From the NCBI GenBank assembly GCA_964435285.1, contig CAYSYA010000004.1:1-64000 (forward strand): a stretch of 64,000 bases of DNA. The letters are read 5' to 3'. Position numbers and translations under genes: made by a program. Under the pieces are notes generated by a model. The model was not told the DNA's origin and ran no database searches. It saw only the letters and a program-made list of their open reading frames with translations. The DNA is from GCA-2718035 sp964435285. Its GTDB lineage: Bacteria > Bacteroidota > Bacteroidia > Flavobacteriales > TMED113. This document shows positions 25,676 through 33,883 of the stretch, one piece after another; the first letter of the stretch is position 1, and every line of letters starts with the position of its first letter.

Positions 25676-27304
25676 ATGAAAGATTTAGTTTTTAATAAAA
25701 ACGAAGACAATATGAACTTATTGATTGGTGAATTAAAGCATCATTATTTAAATTCTACCAAGGGTGGTGGTAGTGAATCAGTGAAGAAACATAAAAACAA
25801 AGGAAAACTTACAGCAAGAGAACGAATAAATTTACTTATTGACTCTAATGAAGACTTTCTTGAAATTGGATCTTTAGCAGCTATGGGAATGTATGAAGAT
25901 TTTGGAGGGTGCAACTCTGCTGGGGTAATAATTGGAATTGGAACTATTCATAAAAAAAAATGTGTAATTGTTTCAAATGATGCTACAGTTAAAGCAGGCG
26001 CATGGTTTCCAATGACAGCAAAAAAAAACCTTAGAGCTCAAGAAATAGCAATTGAAAATAAATTGCCAATTATTTATTTAGTAGATAGCGCAGGAATTTT
26101 TCTTCCACTTCAAAATGATATTTTTGCTGACAAGGAACATTTTGGTAGACAATTTAGAAATAACGCAGTATTATCATCAATGGGTGTGCCACAAATCGCT
26201 GCTATTATGGGAAGCTGTGTAGCAGGAGGAGCATATTTACCCATTATGTGCGACGAGACTATAATTGTAGAAAATACGGGGAGTGTTTTTCTTGCTGGAT
26301 CTCATCTTGTAAAGGCTGCAATTGGTGAAGTTATAGATAATGAAACACTTGGAGGAGCTAAAACACACTCTGAAATTTCTGGTACAGCTGATCATAAATG
26401 TAAAAATGATGAAGATGCAATTTCACTAATACGTGATTTAATTGAAAACACATCTGATATAACAAAGGCTGGCCTATTAAGAAAAGAGAGTAAAAAACCT
26501 TTAAAAGAAGAAAAAGAAATTCTAGGTATTTTACCAATTAAAAGAGATAAACAATATGATATGAAGGAGATAATCTATAGATTAATTGATGATAGTAGAT
26601 TTATTGAATATAAAAAGGACTATGGAAAAACTATAATTTGTGGTTACGCTAGAATTGATGGTTGGGAAGTAGGAATTATTGCAAATCAAAGAACTATTGT
26701 AAAAAATGGAAAAGGTGAAATGCAAATTGGAGGAGTTATTTACTCTGATAGTGCAGATAAATCTGCTAGATTTATTATGAATTGTAACCAAAAGAAAATT
26801 CCTTTAGTTTTTTTACAAGATGTTACAGGATTTATGGTCGGGTCAAAATCTGAACATGGTGGAATCATTAAAGATGGTGCAAAAATGGTAAATGCAATGG
26901 CAAATAGTACTGTGCCAAAATTTACAGTAATTATTGGTAATTCATATGGAGCAGGAAATTATGCTATGTGCGGAAAAGCATATGACCCTAGGCTTATTGT
27001 TGCATGGCCAACTGCAAGAATAGCTGTTATGGGAGGAGAGCAAGCATCTGATGTTTTATTAAATCTTGAAAAAAATAGACTTGAAAAGTTAGGAGAAAGA
27101 ATTTCTGAATCAAAGAAAAAAACTCTTAAAAAACAAATCAAAAAAAATTATGATTTACAAACATCCCCGTATTACGCAGCATCCAGGCTTTGGATTGATC
27201 AAATAATTCATCCCTTAGACACTAGAAAATATATATCAGTAGGAATTGAGGCAAGTAATAATAATAAGTTAAGGGAATTTAAAACTGGAGTTTTTCAGAC
27301 TTAA
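25676..27304 (+). CDS. Acyl-CoA carboxylase carboxyltransferase (beta) subunit, methylcrotonyl-CoA carboxylase-like
   Basis: 542 residues with both crotonase-fold halves. KGKLTARERINLLID opens the first, with GSCVAGGAYLPIMCDE and FLAGSHLVKAAIGE. The second has FLQDVTGFMVGSKSEHGGIIK, GNSYGAGNYAMCGKAYDPR and AVMGGEQASDVL. The TGSVFLAG and LGGAKTHSEISG wording fits methylcrotonyl-CoA carboxylase (leucine breakdown) better than propionyl-CoA carboxylase, but the substrate is not certain. The biotin-carrying alpha subunit is not in the window. Confidence 0.9.
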   Translation: MKDLVFNKNEDNMNLLIGELKHHYLNSTKGGGSESVKKHKNKGKLTARERINLLIDSNEDFLEIGSLAAMGMYEDFGGCNSAGVIIGIGTIHKKKCVIVSNDATVKAGAWFPMTAKKNLRAQEIAIENKLPIIYLVDSAGIFLPLQNDIFADKEHFGRQFRNNAVLSSMGVPQIAAIMGSCVAGGAYLPIMCDETIIVENTGSVFLAGSHLVKAAIGEVIDNETLGGAKTHSEISGTADHKCKNDEDAISLIRDLIENTSDITKAGLLRKESKKPLKEEKEILGILPIKRDKQYDMKEIIYRLIDDSRFIEYKKDYGKTIICGYARIDGWEVGIIANQRTIVKNGKGEMQIGGVIYSDSADKSARFIMNCNQKKIPLVFLQDVTGFMVGSKSEHGGIIKDGAKMVNAMANSTVPKFTVIIGNSYGAGNYAMCGKAYDPRLIVAWPTARIAVMGGEQASDVLLNLEKNRLEKLGERISESKKKTLKKQIKKNYDLQTSPYYAASRLWIDQIIHPLDTRKYISVGIEASNNNKLREFKTGVFQT

Positions 27305-27323
27305 TATTTAATTAGCGTATTTC

Positions 27324-27331
27324 TAAATTTG
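27324..27331 (+). promoter_or_regulatory. Candidate -7 element upstream of thrS
   Basis: TAAATTTG matches TAnnTTTG exactly, 25 bases before the thrS ATG. The expected TTTG at -33 is not present, so only half of the promoter is recognisable. Confidence 0.4.
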
Positions 27332-27356
27332 TATATTTACAATCGAAATTTTAAAT

Positions 27357-29303
27357 ATGATTACAGTTCAACTACCAGATAAAACAAGAAAAGATTTTCC
27401 TAGAGGAACAACTTCTTTAGACGTAGCTAAAAGTATTAGTGAAGGACTTGCTAGAAATGTTTTAGCAGCCGAGATTAATGGAATAATTTGTGATGCAAAC
27501 AGTAATTTGAGGGAGGGAGAATTGTTAAATCTTAGACTTTTAACCTGGAATGATAGTGAAAGTAAATCTGTTCTTTGGCACTCATCTGCTCATTTAATGG
27601 CCGAAGCTCTACAGTTCTTTTATCCCGGTGTTAAATTTACAATTGGACCATCAATTGAAAATGGATTCTATTACGATGTAGAACTTCCTAAAAACCAAAG
27701 TATATCATCTGATGATTTTAATAAAATAGAAAGAAAAATATTAGAACTAGCGTCTCAAAAAAATAAATTTATTAGAAAAAAAATTTCTAAAGTCGATGCG
27801 ATAAATTATTATAAAGAAAAGAACAATAAATACAAATTAGAACTGATTAAAGATTTAGAAGATGGGGAAATTACATTCTATACACAAGGTGAATTTACAG
27901 ACTTGTGTAAAGGACCACATATTCCTAACACAGGGGTCATAAAAGCAGTAAAATTATTGAACGTTGCAGGAGCATATTGGAGAGGAGATGAAAAAAATAC
28001 ACAACTTACAAGAATCTACGGAATTTCTTTTCCTAAGAAAAAAGAACTAAATGAATACTTAGAATTATTAGAAGAAGCAAAAAAAAGAGATCATAGAAAA
28101 ATTGGAAAAGAAATGGAATTATTTACTTTTTCAAATAAAGTTGGGCAAGGACTTCCACTTTGGCTCCCAAAAGGAACTATTATTAGAGAAGAACTAACTA
28201 AATTTATGAGAAATTTACAACTAAAACATGGATACAGTTCTGTAGTTTCTCCACATATTGGTAATAAAGAACTGTATGTTTGTTCTGGTCATTATGACAA
28301 ATATGGTGAGGATTCTTTTCAACCAATTAAAACCCCTTCTTCCAAAGAAGAGTTTTTTTTAAAACCTATGAACTGCCCTCATCACTGTGAAATTTATAAA
28401 TCTTCCCCTAAATCTTACAAAGACTTACCGATAAGGTATGCAGAATTTGGAACTGTTTACAGATATGAACAAAGTGGTGAACTACATGGCTTAACGAGAG
28501 TTAGAGGATTCACTCAAGATGATGCTCATATTTTTGTGACAGAAAATCAATTAGAATTAGAATTCAAAAAAGTAATTGATATAGTATTATATACATTAAA
28601 AGTATTAAAATTTGATGATTATACTGCCCAAATATCCCTCAGAGATAAGGAAAATAAAAGTAAGTATATAGGAACTGAAAAAAATTGGGATTTAGCTGAA
28701 AACTCTATTATAAATGCTGCAAAATCAAAAAAATTAAATACTGTTATTGAGTATGGTGAAGCTGCATTCTACGGACCAAAATTAGATTTTATGGTAAAAG
28801 ATGCAATTGGAAGAAAATGGCAACTTGGAACAATACAAGTTGATTATAATTTACCTGAAAGATTTGAATTAGAATATATGGGAGCTGATAATAAGCTACA
28901 CCGACCAATTATGATACATAGAGCTCCGTTTGGCTCTCTTGAAAGATTTTTAGCGATTTTAATAGAACATACAGGAGGAAACTTTCCTTTGTGGCTTATT
29001 CCTGAACAGGTAGTAATTATTCCAGTCAGTGAAAAATTTACAGATTATTCCAATAAAATTTTAAAATTGATGAAAAATTACGAAATTCGCGCACACATTG
29101 ATGTTAGATCCGAAACTATCGGTAAAAGAATAAGAGATGCTGAAATAAAGAAAATACCATATATGGTAATTATTGGAGAAAAGGAATTGAAAGAAAAAAG
29201 TATCTCTGTTCGAAAGAGAGGAAAAGAAGATTTAGGCTCAATGAGTTGTGAAGATTTTAATAATTTCATTACAAAAGAAATTAATAAAGAACAAGAAGTT
29301 TAA
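27357..29303 (+). CDS. thrS: Threonine-tRNA ligase
   Basis: 648 residues, full length: TGS domain (1-62), editing domain with HSSAHLMAEAL and LCKGPH (Zn-site type HxxxH and Cys), class II catalytic core with MNCPHHCEIY, RYAEFGTVYRYEQSGELHGL and HRAPFGSLERF, and a C-terminal anticodon-binding domain. It charges tRNA-Thr. First gene of the classic thrS-infC-rpmI-rplT unit; infC begins 16 bases after the stop. Confidence 0.97.
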   Translation: MITVQLPDKTRKDFPRGTTSLDVAKSISEGLARNVLAAEINGIICDANSNLREGELLNLRLLTWNDSESKSVLWHSSAHLMAEALQFFYPGVKFTIGPSIENGFYYDVELPKNQSISSDDFNKIERKILELASQKNKFIRKKISKVDAINYYKEKNNKYKLELIKDLEDGEITFYTQGEFTDLCKGPHIPNTGVIKAVKLLNVAGAYWRGDEKNTQLTRIYGISFPKKKELNEYLELLEEAKKRDHRKIGKEMELFTFSNKVGQGLPLWLPKGTIIREELTKFMRNLQLKHGYSSVVSPHIGNKELYVCSGHYDKYGEDSFQPIKTPSSKEEFFLKPMNCPHHCEIYKSSPKSYKDLPIRYAEFGTVYRYEQSGELHGLTRVRGFTQDDAHIFVTENQLELEFKKVIDIVLYTLKVLKFDDYTAQISLRDKENKSKYIGTEKNWDLAENSIINAAKSKKLNTVIEYGEAAFYGPKLDFMVKDAIGRKWQLGTIQVDYNLPERFELEYMGADNKLHRPIMIHRAPFGSLERFLAILIEHTGGNFPLWLIPEQVVIIPVSEKFTDYSNKILKLMKNYEIRAHIDVRSETIGKRIRDAEIKKIPYMVIIGEKELKEKSISVRKRGKEDLGSMSCEDFNNFITKEINKEQEV

Positions 29304-29319
29304 TTTAAAATAATTTGTT

Positions 29320-29322
29320 ATA
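29320..29322 (+). promoter_or_regulatory. AUA initiation codon of infC (probable autoregulatory start)
   Basis: The codon ATA is followed by GCT TTT AAT AGA AGA AGA, equal to the (M)A-x-x-RRR opening of IF-3. Only TTT and GTT separate it from the in-frame stop TAA. IF-3 rejects non-AUG starts, so the codon would give feedback control, as is known for infC in other bacteria. Confidence 0.65.
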
Positions 29323-29871
29323 GCTTTTAATAGAAGAAGAAAACCTTACAGAGGTCGAGTAAAAAAAGAAAATCCACATAGGATCAATGAAGAGATATTG
29401 AGTTTCAATGTCCGTTTAGTAGGAGATAACACAGAAAATAATATATCAAATACTAAAAGAGCTCTTCAGTACGCAAAAAGTATTGGTCTTGATTTAGTAG
29501 AAATTTCTCCTAAAGCTGACCCACCTGTCTGTAAAATAATTGATTATCAAAAATATTTATATAATCAAAAAAAGAAACAAAAAGAATTAAAAGCAAAAAC
29601 AACTAAAGTTGTAGTCAAAGAAATAAGATTTGGTCCAAATACAGACGAACACGATTTTAATTTTAAACTAAACCATGCAAAAAGATTTTTAAATGATGGT
29701 TGCAAATTAAAAGCTTACGTGTTTTTTAAAGGAAGACAAATCATATTTAAAGATAAAGGGGAAATGATTTTACTTAAATTAGCCCAAGAATTAGAAGAAA
29801 TTGCTAAAGTAGATCAACTTCCAAAACTTGAAGGAAAAAAAATGAATATGTTATTAACACCATTAAAATAA
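29320..29871 (+). CDS. infC: Translation initiation factor IF-3, apparent AUA start
   Basis: From the first TTG (29398) only 157 residues would result and the conserved N-terminus would be lost. Reading upstream in the same frame gives AFNRRRKPYRGRVKKENPHR and then INEEI, the expected IF-3 N-terminus, back to a TAA at 29311. No ATG, GTG, TTG or CTG exists in that stretch; ATA at 29320 sits where the initiator Met belongs and gives 184 codons (183 amino acids plus stop). A non-canonical start is characteristic of infC (AUU in E. coli), where IF-3 represses its own translation. Downstream motifs DLVEISPKADPPVCKIIDY, KEIRFGP and FFKGRQI confirm the family. Confidence 0.9.
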   Translation: MAFNRRRKPYRGRVKKENPHRINEEILSFNVRLVGDNTENNISNTKRALQYAKSIGLDLVEISPKADPPVCKIIDYQKYLYNQKKKQKELKAKTTKVVVKEIRFGPNTDEHDFNFKLNHAKRFLNDGCKLKAYVFFKGRQIIFKDKGEMILLKLAQELEEIAKVDQLPKLEGKKMNMLLTPLK

Positions 29872-29877
29872 TTAGCT

Positions 29878-30072
29878 ATGCCTAAAATGAAAACAAAATC
29901 AAGTGCTAAAAAACGTTTTTCTTTAACCGGAAGTGGAAAAATTAAAAGAAAGCACGCTTTTAAAAGTCATATATTAACTAAAAAAGCAACAACAAGAAAA
30001 AGAAATTTAACTAAGAGTGGACTTGTTCATGATGCAGACACTCCTAATATTAAAATTCAACTTTGTAAATAA
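29878..30072 (+). CDS. rpmI: 50S ribosomal protein L35
   Basis: 64 residues, very basic, with MPKMKTKSSAKKRF at the start and the KRKHAFKSHILTKK segment usual for L35. Lies six bases after infC and before rplT, the conserved order. Confidence 0.97.
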   Translation: MPKMKTKSSAKKRFSLTGSGKIKRKHAFKSHILTKKATTRKRNLTKSGLVHDADTPNIKIQLCK

Positions 30073-30142
30073 TATTATTAACCATGTAATTTAGCTTATA
30101 AGAGTTTGTTAAAAACCGCTAATTACAAAAAAATTAAATAAA

Positions 30143-30490
30143 ATGCCAAGGTCAATTAACTCTGTAGCTTCTAAAGCAAGAAGAAAAAAAATTTTAAAAC
30201 AAGCAAAAGGTTATTTTGGAAGACGAAAAAATGTTTATACAGTTGCAAAAAATGCAGTTGAGAAAGCATTATCATATGCATACCGTGATAGAAAAACTAA
30301 AAAACGTAATTTCCGAGCTCTTTGGATTCAAAGAATCAATGCAGGAGCTAGAGAACATGGAATGTCATATTCTCAGTTTATGGGTCTTCTTAAAAAAAGC
30401 AATATAGATTTAAATCGAAAAGTTTTAGCAGACTTAGCTATGAATGAACCAGAGGTGTTCAAAACAATTATTGAAAAAATTAAAAAATAA
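30143..30490 (+). CDS. rplT: 50S ribosomal protein L20
   Basis: 115 residues: MPRSINSVASKARRKKILK, then AKGYFGRRKN and LWIQRINAGAREHGMSYS, all L20 hallmarks. It binds 23S rRNA early in assembly and represses the operon in other bacteria. The 70 bases between rpmI and rplT show no clear structure mimicking the L20 site. Only two bases separate its end from that of the TPR gene on the other strand. Confidence 0.97.
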   Translation: MPRSINSVASKARRKKILKQAKGYFGRRKNVYTVAKNAVEKALSYAYRDRKTKKRNFRALWIQRINAGAREHGMSYSQFMGLLKKSNIDLNRKVLADLAMNEPEVFKTIIEKIKK

Positions 30491-30492
30491 AA

Positions 30493-31425
30493 TTATTTAT
30501 TAATTTTTTCAAGTTGAATTCTAGCGTCTTCAAACCCAGGCTCTAACATTAAACAAAATTTATAATCTTCAATAGCTAATTCTTTTTTATTTAAAAGAGA
30601 ATAAGAATAAGCTCTGGCAAAGTAAGCCTCCAAGTATGAAGCGTCCAGGTTAATTGCTTTTGAAAAAAAATCTATTGCTGCGCTCGTTTCATTTTTCATC
30701 AGATGGCAAAATCCTAAATTATAATAAGGTTCTTTTCTTTTAAAAAGAGCTAAAGCATCTTGATAATTTTTTATTGCTTTATCAAATAATTTTTTCTTCT
30801 GATAGTACATCCCTAAACCATAAAAAGCAACGTAACTAGAGTCTAATTTTAAGATTCTTTTATAATAAATTTCAGATTGAAAATTAGTATCATATAATTG
30901 AGCCAGTTCATTCATAACTCTAATATTTTTAGAATCTTTTTCTAATAAATTCTTATATAAAATAATTGCTTCATTTTTTTTATTTATCTCAACTAACCTT
31001 TTAGCTTTAAAGTAAGAAGCTATTTGATTATCTGGATTTAAAATAAGGGTTCTTTCTAATATGTCATTACAATCATTATTTTTTAAATTTTCATAACCAC
31101 AATATAAAGCAATTAACTTTTCATGACACACTACATCACTTGAATCAAGACGCAAACAACTCTGCCAAGAAGACTCAGCAATTTCAAAATTATTTAATAA
31201 GAAATAAATTTCTCCTCTTTTTTTTAAAACATCTAAATCGGTTGATCTTATATTAAACAAACTATCTATATAATCTCTGGCCGAATCAAACTTTCCTTTT
31301 TTTAAAAAAGTATCAAAATTATTTTTTGTTATCTCGATAGAATTTTTACTATCAAATAAAGTTTTATTGTTTTTAACACAACTACTTAAAAAGAACAACA
31401 TAAAAAATAAAAAATTATACTTCAA
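30493..31425 (-). CDS. TPR-repeat lipoprotein
   Basis: 310 residues. Lipoprotein signal with lipobox LSSC (Cys ~16). The body consists of tetratricopeptide repeats, best seen at AFYGLGMYYQKKKLFDKAIK, PYYNLGFCHLMKNETSAAID and EAYFARAYSYSLLNKKELAI. It probably acts as a protein-binding scaffold at the periplasmic side of a membrane. Last gene of the minus-strand run that includes recA (10-base gap). Confidence 0.85.
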   Translation of the reverse strand: MKYNFLFFMLFFLSSCVKNNKTLFDSKNSIEITKNNFDTFLKKGKFDSARDYIDSLFNIRSTDLDVLKKRGEIYFLLNNFEIAESSWQSCLRLDSSDVVCHEKLIALYCGYENLKNNDCNDILERTLILNPDNQIASYFKAKRLVEINKKNEAIILYKNLLEKDSKNIRVMNELAQLYDTNFQSEIYYKRILKLDSSYVAFYGLGMYYQKKKLFDKAIKNYQDALALFKRKEPYYNLGFCHLMKNETSAAIDFFSKAINLDASYLEAYFARAYSYSLLNKKELAIEDYKFCLMLEPGFEDARIQLEKINK

Positions 31426-31435
31426 TACTTATAAA

Positions 31436-32428
31436 TTATTCAATTACTTCTTTTACTTTAGTTTCTAATTCAGACATTAATTCAGGATTATCAATTAATA
31501 AATTTTTAACTGACTCTTTTCCTTGACCTAATTTTGTTCCATTGTAACTGTACCAAGAACCACTTTTTTCAATAATATTGTTATCAACCCCTAAATCAAT
31601 AATTTCGCCAGTTTTTGAAATACCTTTACCATAAACTATATCAAATTCTGCCCTTCTAAATGGGGGCGCAATTTTATTTTTAACAATTTTAACTTTGGTT
31701 CTATTTCCAAGAATTTTTTCACCGTCCTTTAATTGAGTACTTCTTCTAATATCAATTCTAACGGAGGAATAAAATTTTAATGCATTACCACCAGTTGTAG
31801 TTTCAGGATTACCAAACATAACTCCTATTTTTGATCTTAATTGATTAATAAAAACACAAGTTGCTCCTGTTTTACTAATACTGGCTGTCATTTTTCTCAA
31901 GGCCTTAGACATTAATCTTGCCTGAACACCAACTGAAGCATCACCCATTTCACCATCAATTTCACTTTTTGGTGTAAGAGCTGCTACTGAGTCAATAATA
32001 ATTAAATCTATGGCACCTGATCTTATAAGATTATCCGCTATTTCTAGAGCTTGTTCTCCATTATCAGGTTGAGATATAACTAAATTATCAATATCAACAC
32101 CTAAATTTTCAGCATAAATTCTATCAAAAGCGTGTTCCGCATCAATAAAAGCTGCAATACCTCCACTTTTTTGACATTCTGCGATTGCATGTATTGTTAG
32201 TGTAGTTTTACCAGATGATTCTGGACCAAATATTTCAATAATTCTTCCTTTAGGAAGACCTCCAACACCAAGAGCAGCATCAATAGAAATTGAACCTGTT
32301 GATATTGAATCAACTTTTTCAATAGTCATATCACCTAACTTCATAATTGAACCCTTTCCGTAGGTTTTGTCAATTTTTTCCATAGCAAGCTTAAGAGCTT
32401 GTAATTTTATATCCTTATCTTTTTTCAT
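31436..32428 (-). CDS. recA: Recombinase RecA
   Basis: 330 residues. MEKIDKTYGKGSIMKLGD at the N-terminus, Walker A GPESSGKTTL, IIDSVAALTPKSEIDGEMGD and the L2-loop FINQLRSKIGVMFGNPETTTGG are all present. Shorter acidic C-terminal tail than in E. coli. It catalyses strand exchange and SOS signalling. No LexA box was recognised upstream; it is embedded in a unit with nth and bcp (two-base gap to bcp). Confidence 0.98.
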   Translation of the reverse strand: MKKDKDIKLQALKLAMEKIDKTYGKGSIMKLGDMTIEKVDSISTGSISIDAALGVGGLPKGRIIEIFGPESSGKTTLTIHAIAECQKSGGIAAFIDAEHAFDRIYAENLGVDIDNLVISQPDNGEQALEIADNLIRSGAIDLIIIDSVAALTPKSEIDGEMGDASVGVQARLMSKALRKMTASISKTGATCVFINQLRSKIGVMFGNPETTTGGNALKFYSSVRIDIRRSTQLKDGEKILGNRTKVKIVKNKIAPPFRRAEFDIVYGKGISKTGEIIDLGVDNNIIEKSGSWYSYNGTKLGQGKESVKNLLIDNPELMSELETKVKEVIE

Positions 32429-32430
32429 AA

Positions 32431-32880
32431 TTATAAAATTTGTTCTGTGTGATTTTTTGTGTTCACTTTTGTAATTATTTTATCAATTAAACCATTCTCA
32501 TCAATTAAAAAAGTTGTTCTATGAACTCCATCATATTCTCTTCCCATAAACTTTTTAGGACCCCAAACACCATATAGTTTACAAATACTTTTTGATTCAT
32601 CGACGATTAAATCAAATGACAAATTATATTTAGAAATAAATTTTAAGTGTGATTTCTCACTATCAGGACTAACTCCCAAAACTATAAATCCATTCTTTTT
32701 CAAATTATCAATATTTTCGGATAAATTACAAGCTTGAGCAGTACATCCAGGAGTATTATCCTTAGGGTAAAAATATAAAACAACTTTTTTTCCTAAAAAT
32801 TGAGTTAATGAAATATTATTTCCGTTTTGATTTTTAGCAGAGAAAATTGGTGCCTTTTGACCTTCTTTTAGTTCTAACAT
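32431..32880 (-). CDS. bcp: Peroxiredoxin, Bcp/PrxQ type
   Basis: 149 residues, thioredoxin fold. Peroxidatic Cys-46 in the PGCTAQAC motif and a resolving Cys-51 five residues later make it an atypical two-Cys PrxQ. It reduces hydroperoxides using thioredoxin. It lies between nth and recA, hinting at shared use under oxidative stress. Confidence 0.95.
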   Translation of the reverse strand: MLELKEGQKAPIFSAKNQNGNNISLTQFLGKKVVLYFYPKDNTPGCTAQACNLSENIDNLKKNGFIVLGVSPDSEKSHLKFISKYNLSFDLIVDESKSICKLYGVWGPKKFMGREYDGVHRTTFLIDENGLIDKIITKVNTKNHTEQIL

Positions 32881-32918
32881 TGAAAATTATTTTTAACTAA
32901 TTTAATTAAAAAATAACT

Positions 32919-33560
32919 TTATTTAATTTTATTAATTGACTTGTTATTAACAATGCTACAAATAGGACAATTACTAGAATTGTGAGTTCTTGCAGGACAA
33001 TATTCTCTACCAAAAAAAATTATTTGTAAGTGTAATTTACTCCACAATTTTTTTGGAAAAATTTTCTTAGAATCCTCCTCTATTTTTTTTACAGTCTTAC
33101 CTTTGCTCAAACCCCATCTTTTGATTAAACGAAATATATGAGTGTCAACAGGAAAAGCTGGAATATTAAATGCTTGACACATCACAACAGATGCAGTTTT
33201 GTGACCAACTCCTGGTAAAAACTCTAAATCTTCAAAACTTTTAGGCACCAATCCATTATGTTTTTCAATTAAAATTTTTGATAAATTAAAAATAGCTCTA
33301 GATTTTTGAGGGGACAGTCCGCATGGTCTAATAATTTGTTTTATTTCATCAATTGTTAGCTTTAACATTTTTTTAGGAGAGTCAGCCTTATTAAAAAGAA
33401 CTGGTGTTACTTGATTTACCCTCTCATCCGTACATCTAGCAGAAAGCAAAACTGCAATTAAAAGAGTATATGGGTCCTTATGATTTAATGGTATTGGGGT
33501 AGTAGGATATAGCTCTTCTAATTTTGAAATAATGAACTGTACCTTATCCTTTTTATTCAT
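32919..33560 (-). CDS. nth: Endonuclease III (DNA glycosylase/AP lyase)
   Basis: 213 residues. Helix-hairpin-helix LPGVGHKTASVV with the catalytic Lys-121 and the catalytic Asp-139 in FPVDTHIFRL are intact, so the base-excision activity for oxidised pyrimidines should be kept. The iron-sulphur site is altered: only three Cys (188, 198, 201) remain, spaced x9 and x2, against the canonical C-x6-C-x2-C-x5-C, and the fourth is missing. Confidence 0.94.
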   Translation of the reverse strand: MNKKDKVQFIISKLEELYPTTPIPLNHKDPYTLLIAVLLSARCTDERVNQVTPVLFNKADSPKKMLKLTIDEIKQIIRPCGLSPQKSRAIFNLSKILIEKHNGLVPKSFEDLEFLPGVGHKTASVVMCQAFNIPAFPVDTHIFRLIKRWGLSKGKTVKKIEEDSKKIFPKKLWSKLHLQIIFFGREYCPARTHNSSNCPICSIVNNKSINKIK

Positions 33561-33589
33561 AAGTTCTCTTTCTTAAAATAAATTAGCAT

Positions 33590-33784
33590 TTAGTTCAAAA
33601 TAAATAATTTTGATTTATCACTTAAAAAATAGGCACTCTTAGAATAATCTAGAATATTTTTTTTTGTTTGTTCTTTTGATTTATTGTTTAAAATTATTTT
33701 TTTTTCTAATAAATCTAATTCGTTACTCAAAAAGATATTGAGAGTATTTATTTGATTTTTTGTAAAAATTTTTTCCATAAGCAT
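33590..33784 (-). CDS. Small hypothetical protein
   Basis: 64 residues (or 62 from the second ATG), charged and helical (NELDLLEKKIILNN), no signal or membrane segment. It lies 29 bases before nth in the same direction and has the same A/T-rich codon use as its neighbours, so it may be the first gene of the nth-bcp-recA unit. I recognise no family; being short in an AT-rich genome it could be a chance frame. Confidence 0.5.
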   Translation of the reverse strand: MLMEKIFTKNQINTLNIFLSNELDLLEKKIILNNKSKEQTKKNILDYSKSAYFLSDKSKLFILN

Positions 33785-33883
33785 ATATTTTACAACTTTA
33801 ACGTTATTACAAAAAAAATATTATCAATTAAATTGTTTAAATTTATAATGTAGTTTTAGTCTAATTATTTTTAAAGTTTTTTT

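Noticed and set aside
30073..30142. Possible L20 operator between rpmI and rplT
   Set aside because: No pseudoknot or helix resembling the 23S rRNA site could be drawn by eye.
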